The notes beneath the pieces were generated by a model. The model was not told the DNA's origin. It saw nothing but the letters and a program-made list of their open reading frames with translations, and did not search any database. DNA of 38,590 nucleotides, from positions 1 through 38,590 of the forward strand of contig JAUCBJ010002621.1 in NCBI GenBank assembly GCA_032718475.1, read 5' to 3'. The DNA comes from Nemertoderma westbladi (lineage: Eukaryota > Xenacoelomorpha > Nemertodermatida > Nemertodermatidae). Of the stretch, positions 10,390 through 18,624 are shown piece by piece (within the stretch, counting starts at the first letter, position 1; each line of letters begins with the position of its first letter). Both the position numbers and the translations under genes were made by a program.

Positions 10390-10797
10390 ATGCTGATCGG
10401 GACAGATCAATTCAATTTACATCAAGTGTGGGAAACCAGACCATCGGTAGTCGTAGCAGGAAATGCATACGCCTGCAGAACGCCGATAGGTTGGTTTACT
10501 CGAGCGCCTGTGCGCATACTAGATATAAGTGACGAAGAGGATGATGTACAAAGTACATGTAGTTTATTAACTACAACTTCAATTCATTCCTTTTCACAAG
10601 ACAGAGACTATACTACACTACGTTCGACAAAACACGACAACGTTACAAGTACGACGTGTGTAGCGAATACAATAAGTCACAAGGAGCAGCCAATCCACCA
10701 GGTGAGTTTAGAACTTGGGAAGCAGACGAGTCAGGCAGAGGTTCCATCGACGACAGATGATAACGCCGGAAGCTTGCGAGTCTATCTACACCAATAA
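10390..10797 (+). CDS. BEL pol linker between protease and RT
   Basis: Starts with LIGTDQFNLHQVW and then AYACRTPIGWFTRAPV, the pattern following the aspartic protease in BEL/Pao polyproteins (a GTD..., then a TPLGW-like motif). The rest is Ser/Thr-rich linker without recognised domain. It ends in TAA at 10796 just ahead of the RT segment, so the polyprotein is interrupted here too. Confidence 0.55.
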   Translation: MLIGTDQFNLHQVWETRPSVVVAGNAYACRTPIGWFTRAPVRILDISDEEDDVQSTCSLLTTTSIHSFSQDRDYTTLRSTKHDNVTSTTCVANTISHKEQPIHQVSLELGKQTSQAEVPSTTDDNAGSLRVYLHQ

Positions 10798-10805
10798 CCT
10801 CAACA

Positions 10806-11896
10806 ATGCCCGTCGATATCGATGACGACGCGTTAAGAAATCATCAAGTGGAACAAGCTGCACTAGACATCAGATTAACGGAGAAAACTATCAAATGGCT
10901 GGAACAAGATACAGCCGAACCAGGGAGTTACGAACCATGTATTTCGGAACAAGAGAAACAATCTTTAAAGATCATGGAAGATACTATCCGCCAGACGAAA
11001 GATGGACATTATGAGGTAGGGATGTTATGGCATAGCCAACGTCCTAAACTTATTAATAATTATCAGCTAGCATTAAGACGCTTAAACTCAATACGACAAC
11101 GTCTATTGAAGGACGAGAAAGCCCATCTGCAGTATAATACCCAGATGGAGACGTATTTGACAAAAGGGTACGCTATCAGAATGACCAACCCAGAGATGGT
11201 GACAGACCAGACATACTACTTACCACATCACTACGTGAGACATCCTGACAAACCAGACAAAGTGCGTGTAGTTAATGACTGCGCGGCTCTGTTTGAGGGA
11301 ATGTCCCTCAATAGTGAGTTGATGGACGGACCAAACATGAACAACTATCTCATGGGCGTGATTATGCGCTTCCGTCAACGCCAAGTAGCCTTTACTTGTG
11401 ACGTCGAAGCAATGTTTCACCAAGTGCGAGCGTTAGAGCGAGACAGAGACAGTTTGAGGTTCATCTGGTACCCGGAAGGAGACTTAAGTCTACCACCGGC
11501 GACTTACCAAATGCAAGTTCGCGTTTTCGGTGCCAGAGACAGCCCAAACTGCACTATGTATGCCCTAAAGCAAACCGCTAGCGATCAGAAACATATATAT
11601 GACTCAGAGGTAATCCAGATCGTAGAACGAGACTTTTACGTAGACGATGGGTTACAAAGTTGTGACACAGTAGAACGTGCTATCACAGTGGCACATCAAT
11701 TACGGGACTGCTTAGCGGGCGGAGGTTTTAACCTCACCAAGTTTGCCTCAAACAGTGCCGAATTGGTAGATTCATTCGGAACGACTGAGCGTGGAGGTGG
11801 TGATATTGACCTAGACTTTGAACCACTACAGACGACCAAGGTGTTGGGGCTCTTTTGGGACCCAAACACAGGAGTTTTCAAGTCGTCTATCCCACC
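10806..11896 (+). pseudogene. BEL/Pao reverse transcriptase, truncated after the palm
   Basis: Residues about 125-150 read YYLPHHYVRHPDKPDKVRVV (finger region), about 197-207 carry CDVEAMFHQV with the first catalytic Asp, and YVDDGL near residue 280 supplies the two other catalytic Asp residues. A FNLTKF block and a VLGLFWDPNTG block follow, then homology stops at about 11893-11896; the last codons before the stop belong to the neighbouring Polinton DNA. RNase H and integrase are missing. All three catalytic Asp are intact, so loss is by truncation only. Confidence 0.8.
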
Positions 11897-12092
11897 ATAC
11901 AGTACATTTTGTAATTAATAACGCATCTTGCAGTTTCGTATAGAATTCATTAGATCTCGGTATAAGAAACGTGACTTCCCTAGACTCGCTTCTGAGATTA
12001 GATACTGGGTAAATTGTTTCATAATGCTTTGCTTTAAATTCAATATGTATTGGCTGTGTAGAAAATAAATCTAATTCCTTAATAATTGACAT
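11897..12092 (-). pseudogene. Hexon-like major capsid protein, amino-terminal stub
   Basis: The ATG at 12092 follows TTTTAATA and opens with MSIIKELDLFSTQP, then FLIPRSNEFYTKL and ALLITKCTV. The pattern of an ELDLF motif, a P-x-S-x-L block and a long extended strand matches the start of the double jelly-roll capsid proteins of Polinton/adintovirus-type elements (the group labelled F54H12.2-like in invertebrate annotations). Only about 65 codons remain; the reading frame then runs into antisense BEL sequence at about 11896. This protein would form the icosahedral shell. The stop of the upstream small ORF lies two bases before the start. Confidence 0.65.
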
Positions 12093-12094
12093 TA

Positions 12095-12247
12095 TTAAAA
12101 AATACTTTTTTCGCAGTGTTTCAGTTTGCCTTTTTTTATTTTTCTATTTTTACTATGACGATGATGTATGTTCATAGACATTGGTTTAGTTGGTCGCTTT
12201 AAATCTCTATAAACTTTTTCTACAACCGATCTTGTTGATGGTTTCAT
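12095..12247 (-). CDS. Small basic ORF between pX-like and capsid genes
   Basis: Fifty codons beginning MKPSTRSVVEKVYRDL and ending KLKHCEKSIF. Its ATG overlaps the TGA stop of the pX-like gene (ATGA), and its own TAA lies two bases ahead of the capsid ATG. Such tight packing in a viral-type gene block argues for a real gene. The second half is rich in Lys, Arg and His (HHRHSKNRKIKKGK). No family recognised; a basic DNA- or capsid-associated protein is a guess. Confidence 0.5.
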   Translation of the reverse strand: MKPSTRSVVEKVYRDLKRPTKPMSMNIHHRHSKNRKIKKGKLKHCEKSIF

Positions 12248-12657
12248 TTTTTTAATGCTTTATTAATAACCGTATTAGCCTGCTGATGTAAGACCCGCTT
12301 ACCTTTTGGTATTACGTGTTGTCTCATAAATTTTGTGGTAAATGGTAAAGCTTTTTGTAAAACTTTTTTTGCTAATGGCTTACCAAATTTTTTCAATGTA
12401 GATAAAGCATCTGTAAATATACCTTCCCCATGTTGATTTGTCCGCATACCTCCGCGATAACATTGAAATCGACGTTGTTTTAAGTTTGGACCAAATGCAC
12501 CAATTTGTTGACCGTAAGGGTCAATATATGAACCACCTCGAAAAACAGGAACTTGCGTCGAGCCTCTCGTAATTCTACCACCTTTAAAAACAGCACGATT
12601 AGAGTCTGCACCACCATATTGAGGTTTACTGTATCTTTGAAATAAATCGGAATCCAT
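12244..12657 (-). CDS. pX-like basic core/minor capsid protein
   Basis: 137 codons starting MDSDLFQRYSKPQYGG. The first 85 residues are Gly-rich with repeated GG pairs (FKGGR, FRGGS, YRGGM), the rest is a Lys-rich amphipathic region (LKKFGKPLAKKVLQKALP...). Proteins with a short MD..QRY start, GG motifs and a basic helical tail accompany hexon-like genes in Polinton/adintovirus-type elements and resemble adenovirus core pX or membrane-active minor proteins. The GG pairs may be sites for an adenovirus-type maturation protease, though no protease gene is seen. The frame is intact. It is followed by an overlapping small ORF and then the capsid gene. Confidence 0.6.
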   Translation of the reverse strand: MDSDLFQRYSKPQYGGADSNRAVFKGGRITRGSTQVPVFRGGSYIDPYGQQIGAFGPNLKQRRFQCYRGGMRTNQHGEGIFTDALSTLKKFGKPLAKKVLQKALPFTTKFMRQHVIPKGKRVLHQQANTVINKALKK

Positions 12658-12658
12658 T

Positions 12659-13498
12659 TTAATTTATTTTTTTAAAGTATAAGGTAATAGAAGTTGTACC
12701 GTATTCAAAATTCAAATCTTTTCCTTCTTTGTCTGTTATTTCAATATGAATGTATGTTATCTTATATGATTTTTTTACAGGGATATAATGAATTGTATCC
12801 TTAGAAAATTCTTTATTTATTACACTACCATATTTCACGTCATCAGGTATCGCCACACGACGAAGTAAAGCTAAGCCAAAGTCATTAATATATTCATTTT
12901 CAATTATATTAGTAGTCACGTACATGTTCGACTTAGGTTCTGGAATAGAATTGGGTGGTTGAGGATATAAAAATACCACTTGGTAAGCTTTTTCTTCATT
13001 TCCGATAATCTTTATTAAATAACCCTTTATATTATTTTTCGTCTTCAAAATAATTTAAATTCGCACCGAGATTATTTTCAGTAATTCCAAAATAATAGGC
13101 TAATTGTTGACCTATAAATAACTCTCGCACAGTTTTCCCTAAAATAAATTACCACCTATTTTGCTGAGTATTTTCAACTATTTGTAATTTATCTTTCAAC
13201 GCTCCAGTGTTAAAATAATCTATAATGTCATTAATACTGTAGAACAAACCGGATGGAAGTGTATCCTCAAAATTTGTTTTCCTTTTTTTAATAAAATAAC
13301 ATTCTCTACATTGTTATACATGGACGGTAACATGGCTAAGTAAAATATACTTTTTATACCAACCACCCAGTTTTCGTTTGGATTTATAGGTAAGGCACCA
13401 TGTAAATTAATCTGATAATTGCTACCGGTATTACGGGGAAAATCAATTGGACACGAGTTACTTGGTAGCCTAACATAGAATTCATCCATCGCCACCAT
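12659..13498 (-). pseudogene. Structural-type protein, second tandem copy, frameshifted
   Basis: Frame 1 (13498-13220) opens with MDEFYVRLPSNSCPIDFP and a NWVVGIKSI strand. The C-terminal part lies in another frame (13048-12659) with NMYVTTNIIE, LALLRRVAIP, HYIPVKKSYK and ITLYFKK. Between 13049 and 13219 the frame is lost. This start and end pattern (a FYV.LPSNS opening; a late LLR block; a final H/Y-P-V-x-K plus beta strands) defines a protein family frequent beside hexon-like genes in invertebrate viral-type elements. A penton or other capsid role is likely but not proven. The preceding paralogue overlaps its start by 8-17 bases. Confidence 0.6.
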
Positions 13499-14363
13499 TG
13501 CGTATTAACTTAAGTGTTATAACAGTGCAACCACCGTTGAAATTAATTAATTCGCCTTGGCCGTCATGTAAAGTAATTAAGATTGTTTTTAGTTTTTTAT
13601 TCAACAAAGGGTAATAGCAAATGCTCTCGTATTCGTGATTAATATATTTTCGATTTAATGGTGTTAAAGGACAGGTTCTTAAGAGCGGAGCTAAAGCGTC
13701 ACCAACAAATGAGCTCTTAATAATATCTGTATATATGAAGATTGTATCTTTATTACGAGTTACATTCGTAGGATTTGGAAAATCTAAAATCCCAATTGCC
13801 GAAATTTTTGGTCCACTATAATTTAAAATTAATATCGGCTGTTCTATATTGCTTAATTCATCCACTGTAGTGGTACTGTATATATCCCAATTCGGAATAC
13901 CTGGATGATTCTGATCCAATGATTGTTTTAAGCCTAGAATTTGTATTAAATCAACGCGTAGACTTAATTGTATTTTTTTCAACTTTTTAGGAAATTTAAA
14001 TTTAATTCTAGAATTATTTGTATTAAAAATGAATTCGAAATCTCTATATTTCGCTTCAGAATTAAACAGTTTATTTATATCATCAATAATTACTCGAATA
14101 GAGCTATGCATACCAGGAAATAGACTGTATAATTTGGCATCTTTTGCATCTACCCCGATTGACAGCGAGATTTGAGTTTGCAGAGTAATATTACTGTATG
14201 TTGCATGATATTGAATCTCGGCAAGCCCAATTTTAGCGTTTGGACCAATATATAATTCTTCGGCTAAATCAACAGTAAACTCGCTAGGGTTATTATTGGG
14301 GTATGTATTTAATGAGCTATCTGAAAGTAGAGTGATATATGTATCTACAGCCGTTATTATTAT
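13482..14363 (-). CDS. Structural-type protein, first tandem copy, start codon lost
   Basis: The frame is open from 14363 down to the TGA at 13482. Its first residues include DTYITLLSDSSLNTYP and AKIGLAEIQY, matching the opening of the downstream copy. The end has IFIYTDIIK, DALAPLLRTCP, YYPLLNKKLK and CTVITLKLI, matching its C-terminal blocks. No ATG occurs at the expected place; the position after TAATAATA reads ACG, one transition away. The first ATG inside (14111) would remove the conserved amino end. About 290 codons, similar to expected length for this family. Role probably capsid structure. Could also be a functional non-ATG start. Confidence 0.6.
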   Translation of the reverse strand: MIITAVDTYITLLSDSSLNTYPNNNPSEFTVDLAEELYIGPNAKIGLAEIQYHATYSNITLQTQISLSIGVDAKDAKLYSLFPGMHSSIRVIIDDINKLFNSEAKYRDFEFIFNTNNSRIKFKFPKKLKKIQLSLRVDLIQILGLKQSLDQNHPGIPNWDIYSTTTVDELSNIEQPILILNYSGPKISAIGILDFPNPTNVTRNKDTIFIYTDIIKSSFVGDALAPLLRTCPLTPLNRKYINHEYESICYYPLLNKKLKTILITLHDGQGELINFNGGCTVITLKLIRNGGDG

Positions 14364-14823
14364 TTAAACTCTCTCTGCTTGACTCCATTGTACATACTGT
14401 ACTGTATAATGTTAAACTATAGACATCTGTGACCACGTTCATTGTTTCTACAGTATATGCGAGAGATCAATATTTAAAGCGAATGAACTATAGATATTAG
14501 ACTTTCAGCATAGTAATATCATTCAGTTAATATATTAATTAATATTAATATTAATTACAGTCATATGTGACCATTATTCGCTTAAGCTCTCTCTACTTGA
14601 CTCCTTATACATACAGTATAATGTTAAATTATAGACATCTGTCACCGCGTTCATTGCCGCTTACAGTATATGTGATGGATCAATATTTTACTGGCTTTAT
14701 TTAAAGCGAATGAACTATAGATATTAGACTTACAGTATAGTATAGTAATATCATTCGAGTTAATATTGATTAATTACGGTCATATGTGACCAAAATGAAT
14801 TAATATACAGTATAAACCTAAAC
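14364..14823. repeat. Duplicated intergenic block between integrase and structural genes
   Basis: About 210 bases are present twice in direct orientation with divergence (about 14368-14575 and 14585-14790). Shared words include ctctctctgcttgactcc/ctctctctacttgactcc, atagacatctgt, gcgttcattg, gaatgaactatagatatt and catatgtgacc. It lies upstream of the structural gene cluster and just downstream of integrase, a place where a promoter for the leftward genes would be expected. Both copies contain TATTTAAAG and several TATA-like words. Confidence 0.6.
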
Positions 14824-15918
14824 TTATTGAATATGCTGTACCCACGACTGTTTTTTGGATCCAATGAATCGGACTAAATATTCTTTTATCCTATTGCGTA
14901 CACATTCTTTAAGTTTGCCAATATTTTTGTCAATCGGAAGATAAATATTACTATTCGGGTGGACCTTTTGGAGTTCGTAAGAATAAAATGAACCATTTAT
15001 TATAGCACCAGCGCTGTCCTTAATATCGAACATTACCGCTGGTACTCTATGCAATCTGACCCGATGAATAATAAATAATTCACGTGTCCATTGTTCTCGA
15101 TAGCCTTTAGCAAAAGCAGTACGCGCGATAGATAATCGTACTGTATCTCCAACTTTAAATTTTATTTTCTTGTGATTAATCTGTCTATATTTCCCATATA
15201 ATCTATTAATTAATTCAGTTTCATTAAATTTATTAACTTCAATGGGCGTCATTTGTATAGTCCTATGAAATGACCTATTATAAGCAAAGATAAACTTCGG
15301 TAAAATTTTTATCCAAACATTATTTCCCCGTTGCGTGAAAATTTTGAACATCTTTGTTTTTAATGTTCTATTGAATCTCTCGACAATAGCCGCCTTATTC
15401 ACAGAGTACATTACGTAATACTGTACACCAATAGTATCTAAATATTTCCTTAAAGATTTATTTAGAAACTCAGAACCTTGATGAGTCGCGATTCTGTTTG
15501 GTTTACCCTTCTGGAATATTTTTTGCAATATACTAATAATTTCAATACCTGTTTTTGTCTTCATACCATAGGCAAAAGCAAGCCGGCTAAAGGCATCAAT
15601 ACATGTTAATATATAGTTATAATTATTATTTTGTGATTTATATTGCTGCATATCCAGATCCACCAGATCTATCATATATATATCTTTTAACCCTCCCGTA
15701 AATATTTTAGATGTTGGATAATGATGTCTACGTGGTGCGTGAAGGGAGTATGTCTTTTGCCCGCTCAACCATTTCTGGGCTTGAGTTGGTTTGATGTTTG
15801 CAGCTTTTGCTAATTTTGCGATACTTGCAAAACCCGCAGGGGATGAAGGATCTAAATAAATTCTTAACAGTTTTTTGTCTAAGCTTTGGCTTAAAATCGG
15901 TCTCATCTTGCGTGGCAT
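14824..15918 (-). pseudogene. Polinton-type retroviral-like integrase, catalytic Asp replaced
   Basis: 364 codons, uninterrupted. An amino-terminal region (LRIYLDPSSPAGF, then QAQKWLSGQKTYSLH) precedes an rve core: the first acidic residue is in DLVDLDMQ (residues 84-87); the block holding the second reads ATHQGSEF, with His146 where Asp is expected; the third is Glu180 in VERFNRTLK. A C-terminal region FKVGDTVRLS...WTRELF is SH3-like. Integrases of this type insert the linear element with short target duplications. The Asp-to-His change (codon 15481-15483, CAT) should abolish metal binding. The frame being otherwise intact suggests recent inactivation or a sequencing error at one base. Confidence 0.8.
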
Positions 15919-16141
15919 CTTTTCGACAACCGCAAGTAATATGTATATTCAAATCTCTTATAAAGGGCATCACCGTAAAAACAGCTGAAATTTTTTTATT
16001 TTCTTTGAAGTTGATGTTTTGAAGGGTTTTCTTTTTGTAGTATTTACTCTAGGTAGGTATATCTTGAGGTTTTAAATCAGTAGCTAACGGTTTACTCGAT
16101 ACTAAATATAATTTTCTAAATGTTACTCCCTTTTTAACCAT
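15728..16141 (-). pseudogene. Small ORF upstream of integrase with an in-frame stop
   Basis: An ATG at 16141 preceded by GGTAATA opens a 30-codon frame (MVKKGVTFRKLYLVSSK...) ending in TAG at 16049-16051. The same frame then remains open to 15728, passing through a basic segment and a CGCRKD motif before running beneath the integrase start. One nonsense change therefore separates two parts of a plausible small gene. No family recognised. The overlap with integrase may simply be frame shadow below about 15918. Confidence 0.35.
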
Positions 16142-16143
16142 TA

Positions 16144-16527
16144 TTACCATCCATGGTTAATTATTTTCACAATAGCCGCTCCAGCGGCGGCAGCACCAGC
16201 ACTCGCGGCGAGTTTCGCACCAATGCCGAGTAAGGGTATTAGAGACGGTAGTATGCCTCCAGATTGATTGCTTAACTTTATTCTATAACTTGATATATTT
16301 TTTGTTTTGCGGTTGAGTGATTTTAATACCTTTTTATAACGGCGAATATTTCTAAATGAATGAGGGGTCAATTGTACGTTACCTTTTAGAACATTTAATG
16401 CGGTATTTACAATGAGCCGTATTAATTCGTTACTCGCGGTATGGTTAATAAAATAAGTTCTTTGTTGAGGGGTGGCGCTACGTAGAAATTCCAATTCGTT
16501 ACGATATTTCTGCACAATTCTATTCAT
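16144..16527 (-). CDS. Small core-type protein of Polinton-like elements
   Basis: 127 codons, intact. An amino-terminal helical half (ELEFLRSATPQQRTYFINH...) contains ALNVLKGNVQLTPHSFRNIR, followed by a basic stretch (RYKKVLKSLNRKTK) and a hydrophobic, Gly/Ala-rich end (QSGGILPSLIPLLGIGAKLAASAGAAAAG). This three-part layout with ALNVLKGNV and a late GG-hydrophobic segment recurs in small proteins next to integrase and ATPase genes in invertebrate Polinton/adintovirus-type elements. The hydrophobic tail after GG could be released by a maturation protease and act on membranes, as adenovirus pVI does; that is inference. The gene is only two bases from the next ORF downstream. Confidence 0.6.
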   Translation of the reverse strand: MNRIVQKYRNELEFLRSATPQQRTYFINHTASNELIRLIVNTALNVLKGNVQLTPHSFRNIRRYKKVLKSLNRKTKNISSYRIKLSNQSGGILPSLIPLLGIGAKLAASAGAAAAGAAIVKIINHGW

Positions 16528-16658
16528 TGTTGCAACATTATTGAAAATTGTTACAAAATATTAATTATTATTCTTATTATTATTATTTTCGCTACGTTTA
16601 TAGTCAATGTAATTTTTAATGTAACAATTATGATTACGAAATATATCTGATCTAAATC

Positions 16659-17239
16659 TTAGATGTTCGGGTGTTTCCTGTCGAAATCAATTAAGAAATG
16701 CGAAAATGGTTCAATAGTCGCATCTTGATAGGAATCTACTAAAAATTTGGTCTGCCCTGGTAACATCTGCTTCGCGAAATTTAAAACTGATAAACTGTCT
16801 CGCGGATTTTTCATTAATACTAAGGTATGGCTATTAATTGATCTTGTGCGGTTATGCTTCCCACCGTAAAACATGTTTTGCATTATGAAACAAATAAATA
16901 TATTGGAATGATGAGCAACCTTAGTAAACAATACAGTTAAAGCTGTACTAGACTCAGTTTCTGTTAATAAATAATCTATAATTAATAAATCTCGACTATT
17001 CACTAAACTATCTATATTTTCAGGCAAACCTTTGTAAAGGTGAGTAATACCAGGAATAGTTGGGGGATTGCTCCCGTAACAATACAATACTCGCAAGGGG
17101 GGTTCGCTGAAACAACCATTCTTGTGTTTAATTAAATTGCCAACAAATGTAGACTTTCGGAACCAGACGGGCCAGAAATTATCATACTCATTCCCATTTG
17201 AAAGTTTAAATTATAAGGACCTGAATTAAAGTCAGCCAT
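16659..17239 (-). pseudogene. FtsK/HerA-type genome-packaging ATPase, frameshifted in Walker A
   Basis: The start ATG at 17239 lies in an AATAATAATAA leader. The first frame reaches GPSGS (about 17173-17157) and then is out of register; KST appears in the next frame, which runs as an open frame through 17096-16659. A one-base loss in the P-loop fits. The second part has LLIIDYLLTE (Walker B region), VAHHSNIFICFIMQNMF, SINSHTLVLMKNPRDS and a DATIEPFSHFLIDF end, all typical of the A32-like packaging ATPases of Polintons. Walker B reads IDY where a second acidic residue is usual. The intact enzyme would pump DNA into capsids. Confidence 0.75.
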
Positions 17240-17256
17240 TTATTATTATTAAGATA

Positions 17257-17299
17257 TATCAACAATATAATATAATATAATATAATATAATATAATATA
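17257..17299. repeat. (TATAA)n microsatellite
   Basis: About eight perfect copies of the pentamer aatat/tataa between the ATPase and the RING-like gene. It separates two minus-strand genes of the Polinton-type block and carries TATA-like sequence just upstream of the ATPase ATG. Confidence 0.9.
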
Positions 17300-17429
17300 A
17301 AGAACCATCATCACCATTACTATGTATATATGTAACAATTCACAAAAATACAGCATTTTACAACAAAAAGTATGTACAACTGTAGTATTAGTATATTTAT
17401 CATGGCAATCTTTCGTTCTACTTATTACC

Positions 17430-18131
17430 TTATTTGAAAAGATTGTGTAATCGTATACCTGCAATCAACAGACATTGTTTTCGATTTAAATAATGTCCAC
17501 ACCAAGTGAGATAGCGGTGACATCGTATAAATTCGTTATACTTCTTAGTTTGAAATTTACGTTCTATACCACGCCCGTAGCATTTAGTACTGGAAATATG
17601 ACTTAGAGTATGTTCCGTCAAAGTGTGAATTACTCTTATACACAAATCATTGCAAAGAATACCTTCATCAAGTTTCAAATAATACTTTTTTGGTTTTATA
17701 CCTCTTGAAGATGATTCATCTTTATATGTCTTAAAGTAAATATCAAAACTACGCAAATTCTTATTTAATTTTACTGTGATATTTTTATGTTCTTCATCAA
17801 ACAACCAAGGTACCATAAAGCCGCCTTTTTTCACTATATATTGATAAAAAATATTCTGTGATATTGAAAATAACTCGTTAGGTTCGTTACTTTTTCCTGA
17901 AATGTAGATAGAATTCCACAGCTCTTTCCAATAATATGGATTATATAACTTGTTTACTCTGCAAAGTGTCTGTACTCTACAAATTGGACAAATTTTAGTA
18001 CAATCATTAATTTCAACATATTGATCAATAAATGTCACGCAAGTTCCATGCTTATTAACACATATGTAACAATCAAGATGTTTTAAATTAGAATAACAAA
18101 TACTACAATTTGTGTTTATTAATATATCCAT
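17430..18131 (-). CDS. Unknown Polinton-encoded protein with Cys-rich (RING-like) start
   Basis: 233 codons, uninterrupted. Residues 9-51 hold NCSICYSN, CYICVNKHGTC and ICPICR, a C-x2-C / C-x2-C-x3-H-x2-C / C-x2-C spacing close to a RING or related zinc-binding fold. The rest is mixed, with Lys/Tyr-rich stretches and a Cys/His-containing end (CHRYLTWCGHYLNRKQC). No family is recognised for the body. A RING-like ubiquitin ligase or a zinc-binding structural role are both possible. It lies among packaging and core genes, on the same strand, so belongs to the element. Confidence 0.5.
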   Translation of the reverse strand: MDILINTNCSICYSNLKHLDCYICVNKHGTCVTFIDQYVEINDCTKICPICRVQTLCRVNKLYNPYYWKELWNSIYISGKSNEPNELFSISQNIFYQYIVKKGGFMVPWLFDEEHKNITVKLNKNLRSFDIYFKTYKDESSSRGIKPKKYYLKLDEGILCNDLCIRVIHTLTEHTLSHISSTKCYGRGIERKFQTKKYNEFIRCHRYLTWCGHYLNRKQCLLIAGIRLHNLFK

Positions 18132-18198
18132 TTTTCTTAAATAACCAAACCAAAATCGTTAAAATGTTGATAAAATATTTATAATATAGCTGAAAGAG

Positions 18199-18624
18199 TC
18201 AATAATCATCTTCATTGTCATCGGTTTCATCAGTGGTTACAAGGGTTTCTTTCGAAATAATAACAATAAACAAAGCCATAATTTCATAAGCATTTTTACG
18301 ATCTAATTTGATCTCAAACTTTTCACATTTATTGCTCGCTATATTACCACTATATTGAGTAATAACAATAAAGTTATCTGACATTGATAAAATTGTGAAT
18401 TTATCTAAATCATCTTCTTCTTTGTAATCTAAAAGGTAATTAGTAGAATCTACCTCACCAAAAATATCAATAGATCGTAGTTCTTTTCTTGCTTGTTCAG
18501 AAATATCTATTTTAAAATTAGGTTGTGAAGGACAATAAATAGTGTTACCAATAACAATACAAGTAAGATTATCTACAGTATTAAATGTATGTCTTATTAC
18601 AGACGCAGGTGTATCAGAAGACAT
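18199..18624 (-). CDS. Unknown acidic protein at the right edge of the element
   Basis: About 141 codons from MSSDTPASV. That start is preferred over the upstream one at 18657 because it directly follows an (ATA/AAT)n leader like other genes in the block; the upstream codons would only encode poly-Ile from the repeat. The protein is largely beta-strand-like (TCIVIGNTIYCP, NFIVITQYSG, FEIKLDRK) and ends in an acidic tail TDETDDNEDDY. No family recognised. An uninterrupted frame in a decayed element suggests it is real. Confidence 0.45.
   Translation of the reverse strand: MSSDTPASVIRHTFNTVDNLTCIVIGNTIYCPSQPNFKIDISEQARKELRSIDIFGEVDSTNYLLDYKEEDDLDKFTILSMSDNFIVITQYSGNIASNKCEKFEIKLDRKNAYEIMALFIVIISKETLVTTDETDDNEDDY

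Larger units (their letters stand above)
8876..11896 (+). mobile_element. BEL/Pao LTR retrotransposon fragment (copy B) inside the Polinton
   Basis: Plus-strand gag, zinc knuckles, aspartic protease and half of reverse transcriptase follow in the BEL/Pao order. Both ends are abrupt: the left begins mid-gag fused in frame to the polymerase gene, and the right ends shortly after the RT palm domain, next to the reversed capsid gene. No LTR, target-site duplication or shared word at the two joints was found. Base composition rises sharply in GC relative to both flanks. Confidence 0.8.
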
